Of a DNA stretch of 64,000 bases, positions 54,845-63,632 are shown one piece after another. Source of the DNA: Casp-actino8 sp046091365 (GTDB taxonomy: Bacteria > Actinomycetota > Acidimicrobiia > Acidimicrobiales > Ilumatobacteraceae); contig JBJTBM010000010.1 of assembly GCA_046091365.1 (NCBI GenBank), positions 17,739-81,738 on the forward strand, written 5' to 3'. Position numbers and translations under genes: made by a program. The notes beneath the pieces were generated by a model. It saw only the letters and a program-made list of their open reading frames with translations, was not told the origin of the DNA and did not search any database. Within the stretch, counting starts at the first letter, position 1. Each line of letters begins with the position of its first letter.

Positions 54845-56951
54845 GGACCACCTCGTGGGCGGAATGCATCGCGCCCTCGATGTATCCCACAGCCGCGGCG
54901 TCACCCACCACACGAGCATCGATGCCGACGGCCGACAACTCGTCGGCCAAGGTTCGGTCGGGCGACACCTCCGAAGCGATCACGACCGTGTCGCCACGAA
55001 CCTCGAACTCCTGGTCGGCCGAGCGATAACGAACGGCGAACTTGGAGATCTCGATCGGCGTCGCGTTGCGCACCAACGTGACGCCGTGTTCGGTGGCCTT
55101 GCGCACCGCGGTCCAACGTCGGGGCATAGCCATCGGTAGCCCCATGTGCGGGCCGTCCTCGAGAACCGTCACGAGACGTCCTCGCTCGGCGAGGTATTCG
55201 GCCAGTTCCAGCCCGACGAGTCCCCCACCGATCACCACCACCCGGCGTCCCACGGGCATCCACAACTTCGACAACGACCTGATGCGATCGATGTTGGACA
55301 AAAGGCCCGCGCCGCGTCCGACGGTGACGGCCACCCGACCGAGGGCGCCGATCGACGACAGGTCGGTGCCGGATTCGCCGGTGATCAATCCGCGAAGGGT
55401 GTCACCGTCGAGCACGTGCGGCATGTCGCCTCCGGGGATGCGAGGTCGGCCACGACGTGCTCCGGTCGCCACGATCACTGCGTCGGGGTTGAGACTGCCG
55501 ATGATCGTCACGTCGGCCTCGGTGTCGGTCAGAACGTCGACACCGAGTCGTTCGATCTCGTGCGTCAACCAATCGACCAACATGGCGTTGGCCGGAGTCG
55601 TCAGTTGCGAGAACCAGAGCGTGCCGCCCAGTCGCGAACCCTTCTCGATCAACGTCACCTTGGCACCGCGGGTGGCCGCGACCCGGGCCGCCTCCATCCC
55701 ACTGGGACCGCCGCCGACGACCACTACGTGCATCGCCCGACCGATCGGAGCCAGTACCGCCACCTTCTCGTTGCACAGCGCCGGGTTCACCGCGCACTTG
55801 GGGTTGCCGTCGAAGAAGTTCTGTTCGACACATACGTAGCAGTTGATGCAGGGTCGAACCGAACGACGATCGCCGGACCTGATCTTGTTCACGAGATCCG
55901 GATCAGCGAGCAACTGACGTCCCATCGACACGAAATCGCATTCGCCAGCCGCGAGCATCTCGTCGGCGACCTCGGGCAGCATGCGTCCCACGGCGATCAC
56001 CGGCACCGTCACCGCGCGCTTGATGGTGCGGGTGTGTTCGCGGTATGCAGCCACCGTGTTGGGAAGCGGACCGTCAGTGAAGTCGGCGAACGGGTTGTGG
56101 GCATTGGCCGACACGTGGATCGCGTCCGCGCCAGCTGCCTCGATGAACGTGGCGGCCTCGGCCGCTTCGTCGGCGGTGAGGCCGTCGGCCGGGCCGTACT
56201 CGTGTCCGTTCAGGCGCACGATCACCGGATACCCCGGACCGACGACCGCCTTGACCGCACGCACGACGTCGCAGGTGAGTCGCGCGCGATTCTCGATCGA
56301 CCCGCCCCAGCGATCGTCACGCTTGTTGTACGTCCGCGACAAGAACGTCGAAAGCAGGTAACCGTGCGCGGCGTGAATCTCGACCGCGTCGACCCCGGCG
56401 GTCTTCAACCGTCCCGCTGCGGCGGCGAATTGGTGGACCACCCACGCGAGGTCGTCTTCGTCGGCCACCTTGTAGGTGGCCTTCTTGCCCTGGCTCGCGG
56501 TGGCGAGTCGCATCAACTCGTCCATCGGGTTGTCGCGAAGCGCCGAGAGGTCCGGGGCCCCCTCGGGCAACGATGGTACGAGTTGGGGTCTCCCGTCGGC
56601 CGAGTCGACACTGGCCGTCTTGCCGTGGTGGCACATCTGCATGCACAAACGTCCACCCACCGCGTGGATCGACTCGGCGAGCCGACGGATACCGGGAATG
56701 AATCGGTCGTCCGAGAACGCCGGCTGGTGACGCGACGTCGCGCCGAACGGCCACGCCACCGCGCCCGTGCCGGTGATGACCATCGCCGTGCCACCCGCCG
56801 CGCGTGCGGTGTAGTGCGCGATCTCACCCTCGCTGATCTCGCCCTCCACGCACAAGTTCATGTCCATCGCGGGCAGGAACACGCGGTTCGCGAGTTCGAG
56901 CCCGGCGATGCGGCCCGGGGCGAGTAGGGAGTCGAACGTTCGGACGGCCAT
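54834..56951 (-). CDS. OYE-type NADH:flavin oxidoreductase with Fe-S cluster (FadH/BaiCD/TMADH family)
   Basis: 705 residues. An FMN barrel (about 1-345) has HAAHGYLLSTFLSRTYNKRDDRWGG. Fe-S ligands follow in CINCYVCVEQ and the fourth Cys in NPKCAVNP, spaced C-x2-C-x2-C-x11-C. An FAD/NAD domain comes next (VVVVGGGPSGMEAARVAA, then VVVIGGGLVGLELAEYLAERG). It should reduce an alpha,beta-unsaturated carbonyl or enoyl-CoA using NAD(P)H. It begins nine bases after the transporter gene stop and precedes the CoA ligase, so import and reduction are linked. Confidence 0.9.
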   Translation of the reverse strand: MAVRTFDSLLAPGRIAGLELANRVFLPAMDMNLCVEGEISEGEIAHYTARAAGGTAMVITGTGAVAWPFGATSRHQPAFSDDRFIPGIRRLAESIHAVGGRLCMQMCHHGKTASVDSADGRPQLVPSLPEGAPDLSALRDNPMDELMRLATASQGKKATYKVADEDDLAWVVHQFAAAAGRLKTAGVDAVEIHAAHGYLLSTFLSRTYNKRDDRWGGSIENRARLTCDVVRAVKAVVGPGYPVIVRLNGHEYGPADGLTADEAAEAATFIEAAGADAIHVSANAHNPFADFTDGPLPNTVAAYREHTRTIKRAVTVPVIAVGRMLPEVADEMLAAGECDFVSMGRQLLADPDLVNKIRSGDRRSVRPCINCYVCVEQNFFDGNPKCAVNPALCNEKVAVLAPIGRAMHVVVVGGGPSGMEAARVAATRGAKVTLIEKGSRLGGTLWFSQLTTPANAMLVDWLTHEIERLGVDVLTDTEADVTIIGSLNPDAVIVATGARRGRPRIPGGDMPHVLDGDTLRGLITGESGTDLSSIGALGRVAVTVGRGAGLLSNIDRIRSLSKLWMPVGRRVVVIGGGLVGLELAEYLAERGRLVTVLEDGPHMGLPMAMPRRWTAVRKATEHGVTLVRNATPIEISKFAVRYRSADQEFEVRGDTVVIASEVSPDRTLADELSAVGIDARVVGDAAAVGYIEGAMHSAHEVVRGL

Positions 56952-56960
56952 TGAGGTGAT

Positions 56961-59780
56961 CTACTCCGCCGTGTCGCTTCGTTGGATGGCCCGCTCGTCG
57001 GTACCCAGATAGCTGGCGATCACGGTGGGATTCTCCCGGATCGCGCGCGGGTCGCCCTCGGCGATGACCCGACCGGCCTCGAGGCAGTAGATCCGGTTCG
57101 AGATCGACATCACCATCGGCATGTCGTGCTCGATGATGAGAATCGAGGCACCCAACTCCCGTTGGATCGTCTGGATGAGCGGTCCGAAGGCCTCGGTCTC
57201 GCGTTGCGCGACACCCGCAGTGGGCTCGTCGAGCAACAGCAACTTCGAGTCGAGCGCGATCAAGGCACCGAGTTCGACGATGCGCCGCGTTCCGGTGGAC
57301 AGTTCGCCCATGAGCGAGTCCGCGTATCGACCGAGACCGAGGTAACCGATGATCTCGTCGGCTTCCCGCCGTTTGCGTCGTTCGGCGATCGGCGACGGTG
57401 GCAACGCGAACATCGACGGCACCAGATACGAACGCTGACGTGACTCGAGCGCGACCATCAGGGTCTCGCGCACCGTGAGTGACGCGAAGAGACGGGCGTT
57501 CTGGAACGCTCGTCCCTGCCCCAACCGCGCGCGCCGGTGCGCCGAAAGATCGGTGATGTCGCGACCGAAGAGTTCGACGACCCCGGTGGCCGGCAACAGG
57601 CCCGACACCGCGTTGAGGATCGTGGTCTTGCCCGCCCCGTTGGTGCCGATGAGACCCACGATCTCACCGGGCTGCACGGTGATGCTCACATCGTCGACGA
57701 TGGTTCGCCCACCCAGTCGAACCGACAGACCATCGGTCCGCAGCGGCGGCTTGCTTACGTCGACGGTCGTCGAGCCCCCGCCCAACGAGGACACCGCGGC
57801 ACCCTTCTCGCGCACAGGTGGCGTCCAGTTGGTGCGTCGCGCGATCCAACCCAGCAGGTTGTCGCGGAACGAATGCAGTATCGAGATCAGTCCGCTCGGG
57901 AAGTACAGCAGCACGATCAACATGCCGACTCCGCTGGCGAAGAGGTTCACCTGATCGGTGCCGTCGAAAACGATGGGCAAGGCCACGATAAGCAAGGTGC
58001 CCAACACCGCGCCGGTGATCGAGCCGATGCCACCGACCACCGCGACGGCGACGATGCGCAACGAGTCCTCGAACTCGAACGCGAGGAGGTCGACCTTGAA
58101 CTGACCACTGCGATCGGCGAAGGGCATGAGAGCGCCGGCCAAGGCGGCCAATCCACCGGACATAGCGAAGGCCAACAATTTCGCCCGCTGGGGAGAAACA
58201 GTGAACGCCGCCGCCGAGTTCTCGTTGTCGCGGGTGGCGATGATCGATCGTCCGATTCCGGTGCGACGCACGCGCCAGACCAGGAAAATGGCGACCACCG
58301 CCATGAAAAGACAGAAGTAGTACGAACCATTGAAGTCGTTGCCCTTGACGGTCCAGAAGAGCAGACGGAATCCCTCGGCGCGATCGACGTTCAACTTGGC
58401 GGTTCCCGATTCCGCGACCTTGTCGGCGACGATGAACCACGAGCGAATGACCAACCCGAATCCCAGTGTGATGACCGCCAGATACAGACCCTTCACCCGC
58501 AACGCCGGAACGCCGATGACGATGGCCGCGACGACTCCGAAAGCCACGCCGATGAGTGTGGAGATCCAATACGGGAGTTCATTGGCGAAGTAGATCGTGG
58601 AGTACGAGCCGAGGGCCACAAAACCGAATTGGCCCAATGACAATTGGCCGCCCCAACCGGTCAACACCGTCACCGACAAGGCGACGATCAGAAAGACGGG
58701 CACGGTGGTGAACTTCAAGATGTCGCTGGGCTTCTCAGTGATGACCGGAACCGCAAGGGCCAGGGCACACAGCACGGCGATCCCACCCCACGTGAGACCC
58801 CGATACAAGGGATGGCGGGTCAACTCCTGACGGGCGGCCCGTACCTTGTTGATGAGCTGCCATCCCCCATCACGCATGGACTCGTTTCGACCGATAGTGA
58901 ACAGCACCACCAACAAGATGACGAACAGCAACGCGACGTTGGAACCAGCTGGCAAATCTCCGCCGAGTGACCAGGACAAAAGCAGACGATCCACCAGTCC
59001 GGCGATCAATCCGCCGACCAGAGTCCAAGCAAAAGATTTCATGCGCCCGAACATGGCCGCTACCAACGACAGCAACAGCAGCTTGGGACCGAGGGCGTTT
59101 TGAACCGTGGCGATGGAACTTCCTTGCATTGGCGCGATCAGCAAGGCGCTGAGAGCGGCCAGCGAACCGGCCAAGGCCCAGGTCTTGGTGGACACCTTGC
59201 GCACGCTGATTCCGGCCAGTTGTGCCGCGGGAAGATTGTCGGCCGAGGCGCGCACCTGCATGCCGAACGAACTCTTCAGGAACAGCCATCCGAGAAACGC
59301 CATCAACGCGGGTACCACCAGCAGAACCTGCAGCTGCGGACCGGTGACGGTGACACCGGCGACTTCCCAACTGCCATCGATCAGCACCGGGAAAGTGACA
59401 CTCGAAGCTTGTTCATCGGGAATCGGCAGACGTAATTGGAGGAGTTGGATCACCTGGGTGAGTCCGAGGGTCGCCACGAACAGCAAAAGGCGCGGTTGGG
59501 TGAACAAGCGGCGCAGAACCAATTCGGAAACCACGCCGAGCACCGTTCCGGCCAACAGCGCTAGGGGCAACGAGACCCCGAATGCCACGTCGTAGCGGAT
59601 CTGCAGCACCGCCATCAAGTAGCCGCCGAACGCGCCGATCTGGCCGTGCGCGAAGTTGATGACTCCGGTGGCGCGATAGATGAGCAATAGTCCGAAGGCC
59701 ACCAGTGCGTACACCAAACCCTGCACCAAGCCGTCGAAGACGATGTCGCCCGAGAAGACCAGTCCGATCATCGCCATCAT
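56961..59780 (-). CDS. Fused LivH-LivM-LivG: two permease domains and an ATPase in one chain
   Basis: 939 residues. A LivH-like permease (about 1-300: GLVQGLVYALVAFGLLLIYRATGVINFAHGQ) is followed by a LivM-like permease (about 320-620: LTGWGGQLSLGQFGFVALGSYS, ALRVKGLYLAVITLGFGLV). A LivG ATPase fills the last 250 residues (Walker A GTNGAGKTT, signature LSTGTRR, Walker B LLLLDEPTAGVAQ). These are normally three or four genes. ATG 59780 overlaps the preceding stop (ATGA) after a GGGAGC-rich site; longer upstream reading overlaps the MFS-LivF gene. Confidence 0.92.
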   Translation of the reverse strand: MMAMIGLVFSGDIVFDGLVQGLVYALVAFGLLLIYRATGVINFAHGQIGAFGGYLMAVLQIRYDVAFGVSLPLALLAGTVLGVVSELVLRRLFTQPRLLLFVATLGLTQVIQLLQLRLPIPDEQASSVTFPVLIDGSWEVAGVTVTGPQLQVLLVVPALMAFLGWLFLKSSFGMQVRASADNLPAAQLAGISVRKVSTKTWALAGSLAALSALLIAPMQGSSIATVQNALGPKLLLLSLVAAMFGRMKSFAWTLVGGLIAGLVDRLLLSWSLGGDLPAGSNVALLFVILLVVLFTIGRNESMRDGGWQLINKVRAARQELTRHPLYRGLTWGGIAVLCALALAVPVITEKPSDILKFTTVPVFLIVALSVTVLTGWGGQLSLGQFGFVALGSYSTIYFANELPYWISTLIGVAFGVVAAIVIGVPALRVKGLYLAVITLGFGLVIRSWFIVADKVAESGTAKLNVDRAEGFRLLFWTVKGNDFNGSYYFCLFMAVVAIFLVWRVRRTGIGRSIIATRDNENSAAAFTVSPQRAKLLAFAMSGGLAALAGALMPFADRSGQFKVDLLAFEFEDSLRIVAVAVVGGIGSITGAVLGTLLIVALPIVFDGTDQVNLFASGVGMLIVLLYFPSGLISILHSFRDNLLGWIARRTNWTPPVREKGAAVSSLGGGSTTVDVSKPPLRTDGLSVRLGGRTIVDDVSITVQPGEIVGLIGTNGAGKTTILNAVSGLLPATGVVELFGRDITDLSAHRRARLGQGRAFQNARLFASLTVRETLMVALESRQRSYLVPSMFALPPSPIAERRKRREADEIIGYLGLGRYADSLMGELSTGTRRIVELGALIALDSKLLLLDEPTAGVAQRETEAFGPLIQTIQRELGASILIIEHDMPMVMSISNRIYCLEAGRVIAEGDPRAIRENPTVIASYLGTDERAIQRSDTAE

Positions 59781-62011
59781 GCTCCCGCTCCCGACAAGAA
59801 AACCGCCCGCAACAGATCGCCACGTTCGAGGAGATCCTTGGCGGGACCCTCGAACTTCACCTGCCCACGTTCCATGAACACCGCTCGATCGGCGATGGAG
59901 AGGGCCACGTTCACCGACTGCTCCACGATCACCATCGTGGTGCCCTGTTCCTTCAGTTTCTCCACCACCTTCAACAGGTCCTGCACGACCACGGGAGCCA
60001 ATCCGAGCGACAACTCGTCGATGCACAACAACTCGGGTTCGAGCATGATCGCCTTGGCGAGGGCCAACATCTGTTGCTGACCACCCGACAGGGAACCGGC
60101 GCGCTGATCCGCGCGCTCGCGCAGCACGGAGAACGTCTCGTCGACCAAACGCAGTTTCTCCCGTCGCTTGTCGGCATCGGGTATCTGTCGGCTCCAGATG
60201 GCCAGATTCTCGGCCACCGTCATGGACGGGAACACCGCCTCGCCACCGGGAATCTGCACGAGACCCATCTGCGAGCGGAATTGAGGATCAACGAGCGTGA
60301 TGGTGCGGCCGTTCATACGGACCACGCCACGATCCGGCAACACCAAGCCGGAGATCGCGCGCAAAATGGTCGACTTGCCCGCGCCGTTGGTGCCGAGCAA
60401 CGCGAGCACCTCGCCCTTACGCACGTCGAATCCGACGTCGAAGAGAACCTGCAGATTGCCGTAACTGACATCGACGTTGCGCACCTGAAGTACCGGCACG
60501 TTGCCCGGATCGCTGGCCAAACGAACGCGCTCCTCTTGCTGCTCCTTCAACTCGGCGACACACAACGCGATGTCGCGCTTCATGTAACGACTCCCGTAGA
60601 TGATGAGCAGTCCACCCAACAGCGCCGCCGGCGGAACGATCGCGGTGAGCGCGGTTCGTTCGCCGTGGGCGTCCGATAGCGCTCCGGCGAGAAGACCACC
60701 GAAGAAGCCGCCCATCAGGAAGATGTAGACACCGACCATGGCGAAGGCCTGCGAGCGCATCTGATACGGGATGATCGACGAGATCGCCGGACCGACCTGG
60801 GTGAAGGCCATTCCTTGGAACGAGTACCCGATGGTGACGAAGGTGATCATCAGCGCCGGTGAATGAAAGCGCAGGCCCACCGACACGAAGAGCCCGTAGA
60901 GCAGGATGAAACCGCCCATCATCTTCAACGACGACGGAGGGTTCTTCCGGAACAGTCGATCTCCCAAGCGGCCCGCGAGAGGGATGCCGACCAGAGCGCC
61001 GGACCACGTGACCGCTCCGATCAAGCCGCGCTTGAACGCGCTGTACCCGTAGGTGTCCTCGAGCAGGAGGTTGAACGCTCCCGGCACGGCGATCAACGCG
61101 AAACCGAGCACGCCGATGCCCACCACGAGGAAATAGAAGGTTCGCACCTTCTTCAAACGTTGGAACGCGGCCGACAAACGAACCGGCGGTTCGGTGAGGT
61201 CGGGGGCCATCGTGGCGCCGAGCACGGCCTCTTGTTCCTGACGACCGCGCTGGGGCTCCTTCAACGAGAGCGACCACAACACCGTGAGACCGACGGGGAT
61301 GAGGAGCGCGAAGAACACCACGCGCCAGTCCCCCGCATCGTCACCGGCGGCCACGACGACTACACCGGCGAACAAAGGACCGAGCACCTGACCGAGCGGG
61401 CGACCCAGGGCCTCGACGGCGAAGATCCGCGTGCGAACCGACAGCGGATACTGGTCGGCGACCAACGACGGGCCGATCGGGATCCGGGCCGATGCGCCGA
61501 AGCCCGAACCCGCGCGTGCGAGTCCCATCAGGAACGGGTTCACCACCGCACCGGTGAAACCCACGAACAGCAACCACAGCCCTGACGCGCCACTGAGAAC
61601 GCGCACACGCGAGTAACGGTCGGCCAACCATGCGAACGGCAAGGTGGCCAGCACCAAGACGACGCCGCCGAAGCTCTGCAATCCGAGCAACACGGTGTCG
61701 GAAATCCCGAGCGTGTCCTGAATGTCGGGACCGAGCACCTGCATGGCGACACGGTCGAACTCCTCGAGGATGGTGAAGAGCAGCAGAACGAGGGCGACGC
61801 TGACCCCACCGGCTCTGAATCCCGCGCGCAGAGTCATCTTGTTCGCACCGGCGTCGACGAAGCCCCCGAGCTCGGAGGCGTCGACCACGGTGCGCGCAGC
61901 GTCGTGCGTCGGTGCCTCGACCGCGATGGATGCCGCCAATGCCGAGGCGGAACTGGACGTCGAGCGTTCCTGACCTGATCCGTCCTGAGACGAACTTTCC
62001 TGGCTGTGCAT
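59777..62011 (-). CDS. MFS permease fused to a LivF-type ABC ATPase
   Basis: 744 residues. A 60-residue Ser/Ala-rich head is followed by an MFS domain (about 65-490) with LPFAWLADRYSRVRVLSG (motif A) and about 12 membrane segments. A LivF ATPase (about 505-744) has Walker A LGTNGAGKST, LSGGQQQMLALAKA, Walker B LLCIDELSLGLAP and VEQSVNVALSIADRAVFMERG. LivF is normally free-standing. With LivG on the next gene it should complete a heterodimeric ATPase, tying an MFS permease to a Liv-type importer. SD AGGGGGA precedes the ATG. Confidence 0.92.
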   Translation of the reverse strand: MHSQESSSQDGSGQERSTSSSASALAASIAVEAPTHDAARTVVDASELGGFVDAGANKMTLRAGFRAGGVSVALVLLLFTILEEFDRVAMQVLGPDIQDTLGISDTVLLGLQSFGGVVLVLATLPFAWLADRYSRVRVLSGASGLWLLFVGFTGAVVNPFLMGLARAGSGFGASARIPIGPSLVADQYPLSVRTRIFAVEALGRPLGQVLGPLFAGVVVVAAGDDAGDWRVVFFALLIPVGLTVLWSLSLKEPQRGRQEQEAVLGATMAPDLTEPPVRLSAAFQRLKKVRTFYFLVVGIGVLGFALIAVPGAFNLLLEDTYGYSAFKRGLIGAVTWSGALVGIPLAGRLGDRLFRKNPPSSLKMMGGFILLYGLFVSVGLRFHSPALMITFVTIGYSFQGMAFTQVGPAISSIIPYQMRSQAFAMVGVYIFLMGGFFGGLLAGALSDAHGERTALTAIVPPAALLGGLLIIYGSRYMKRDIALCVAELKEQQEERVRLASDPGNVPVLQVRNVDVSYGNLQVLFDVGFDVRKGEVLALLGTNGAGKSTILRAISGLVLPDRGVVRMNGRTITLVDPQFRSQMGLVQIPGGEAVFPSMTVAENLAIWSRQIPDADKRREKLRLVDETFSVLRERADQRAGSLSGGQQQMLALAKAIMLEPELLCIDELSLGLAPVVVQDLLKVVEKLKEQGTTMVIVEQSVNVALSIADRAVFMERGQVKFEGPAKDLLERGDLLRAVFLSGAGA

Positions 62012-62070
62012 CGATCCCCCTACGCGAGCCGTGGCTCCCTACCCGTCCGCCAACAGTAGTCCTTTTCAAG

Positions 62071-62091
62071 TTTCTGACGGTGCGTCAGAAA
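62071..62091. promoter_or_regulatory. 21-bp perfect inverted repeat, probable TetR-type operator (copy 2)
   Basis: Arms TTTCTGACG and CGTCAGAAA are perfectly complementary around a central GTG. It lies 60 nt upstream of the MFS-LivF ATG. On the other side it overlaps the -35 position relative to TACCCT (62108-62113), the likely -10 of the binding-protein gene. It is closely related to the site at 46976-46996. Confidence 0.72.
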
Positions 62092-62107
62092 TCGGCCGCT
62101 CCTGTGC

Positions 62108-62156
62108 TACCCTGCCCTCGGATTTCGCTCCCAGCGGGTCCTGTTCCTAGAGGGGG
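62108..62156 (+). promoter_or_regulatory. -10 box and ribosome binding site of the LivK-like gene
   Basis: TACCCT (62108-62113) is followed by a leader of about 45 nt with GAGGGGG (62150-62156) nine bases before ATG 62166. The operator covers the expected -35. Confidence 0.45.
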
Positions 62157-62165
62157 AAACACACA

Positions 62166-63632
62166 ATGAAGAGAAAGTCACGCATCGCGGTCGCACTCTT
62201 CGCTGGTGCCTCGCTCGTTTTCGCCGCCTGTGGTGGCGGAGACGACGTGGACACCACCGAAGCACCGGCCTCGTCCGAGGCTCCCACCAGCGAGGCGCCG
62301 AGCACCGACGCACCCGCCGAGGAGCCCACGGCGTCCGACACCGGAATCACCGAGACCACGATCAAACTTGGTGTGGCCGTCGCGGATCTCGAGGCCGTTC
62401 GGGCCGCGGGAATATCCATTCCGGAGACCTTGACCACCGACCACCTGTTCGACCGCTGGCAGGTCTTCATGGACGACATCAACGAGGCCGGCGGTATCAA
62501 CGGGCGCACCATCGAACTGGTGCAACTGGTCTGGAATCCGCTCGATCCCTCGTCGTTCGACACCTTGTGCGCAGCCGCCACGATCGACAACGAGTTGTTC
62601 CTCGTGCTCAATGGCACCGGTTTGTCGTCGGTCGCCCGAAAGTGTTTGTTCGACGCCGGGATGCCGTTGATGTACGGCGACGTGATGACCAACGCGGAAC
62701 TAGCGACCGGGTTGACCATTTCTCTGGCGCCACCGACCGAAGTGGTCGCCGAGGCGGGTGCCAAACAGTGGATCGAGACGACTGATGTCGCCGTCGGCTC
62801 CGTGGTGGGAGTGCTAGCCAACAACACCCCCGGCGGAACCGCCGCCGGAAGTGCTGCCGAGGCGACGCTGACCGCAGCGGGCTACACCGTGAAGAAGATC
62901 GAACTGAACTCGTTGTCCGGCGACACCGCTGCGATCAACGAGGAGGGCGCGTCGGCTGTCGGGGTATTCCAAGCCGAGAATGCACAGCACGTGCTTTTGG
63001 CCACCCCGTTCACGGAAAACACCGGTTTCTGGAACGCGGCAGCCTCCGCCGGATTGCCGTTCACGTTGATGGACGTGTCGTCGTCGGGTTGCTCACCGTT
63101 CGGCCTGAGCCGCGCTCCGGCTGCTGCCGTCGGAAGCTTCTGCACGACTTCGTACGACCATTCGACCGATGGAACGTCGATTCGTCCCGACACCGAGTTC
63201 GAGGCTGAGTGCCGTGCACACTTCGAGGCCAACTTCACCGAGTACTACGGCGGTCCGACCAATCCGGGCGTGCCGGCTGGTCAGAAAATCACCGACTCGA
63301 CGGGTAAGGTCCTCAACTCCGATTACACCCCGCAGGAATGTTCGATCGTGAACATTTTGAAACTGGCCCTCGAAGCCGCCGGGGTCAACCCGACTCGGGC
63401 GTCCTTTTTGGAGGCCGCACGCGGACTCGGTGAGGTGCCCTTGGCTATGATCGGTGGCGGTACCGGGCTTCTTGCTCCGGACAAGCCGTTCGCGGCCAAC
63501 GCCGTCCACGTGGTGAAGGTCACGGCCGCCGCGGCCGACACCACCCCCGATGCGAACGGTCTCTACAACGGTTGTGCGGCACCGGTGATTTGTGGTGTCG
63601 TCTCCAGTGACTGGACGTCGATCACCGGCTGA
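62166..63632 (+). CDS. LivK-like substrate-binding lipoprotein of the hybrid importer
   Basis: 488 residues. The signal peptide ends LVFAAC with lipobox Cys22, then a Ser/Thr/Pro/Glu linker. The mature part is a type I periplasmic-binding (peripla_BP_6) fold: TIKLGVAVADLEAVRAAG, WQVFMDDINEAGGINGRTIELVQL, VVGVLANNTPGG and VNILKLALEAAGVNPTRASFLEAARGLG. It captures the substrate outside the membrane. It is divergent from the two fused transporter genes and shares their operator. The ligand is unknown; Liv-type proteins also bind aromatic, lipid-like and steroid acids. Confidence 0.9.
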   Translation: MKRKSRIAVALFAGASLVFAACGGGDDVDTTEAPASSEAPTSEAPSTDAPAEEPTASDTGITETTIKLGVAVADLEAVRAAGISIPETLTTDHLFDRWQVFMDDINEAGGINGRTIELVQLVWNPLDPSSFDTLCAAATIDNELFLVLNGTGLSSVARKCLFDAGMPLMYGDVMTNAELATGLTISLAPPTEVVAEAGAKQWIETTDVAVGSVVGVLANNTPGGTAAGSAAEATLTAAGYTVKKIELNSLSGDTAAINEEGASAVGVFQAENAQHVLLATPFTENTGFWNAAASAGLPFTLMDVSSSGCSPFGLSRAPAAAVGSFCTTSYDHSTDGTSIRPDTEFEAECRAHFEANFTEYYGGPTNPGVPAGQKITDSTGKVLNSDYTPQECSIVNILKLALEAAGVNPTRASFLEAARGLGEVPLAMIGGGTGLLAPDKPFAANAVHVVKVTAAAADTTPDANGLYNGCAAPVICGVVSSDWTSITG

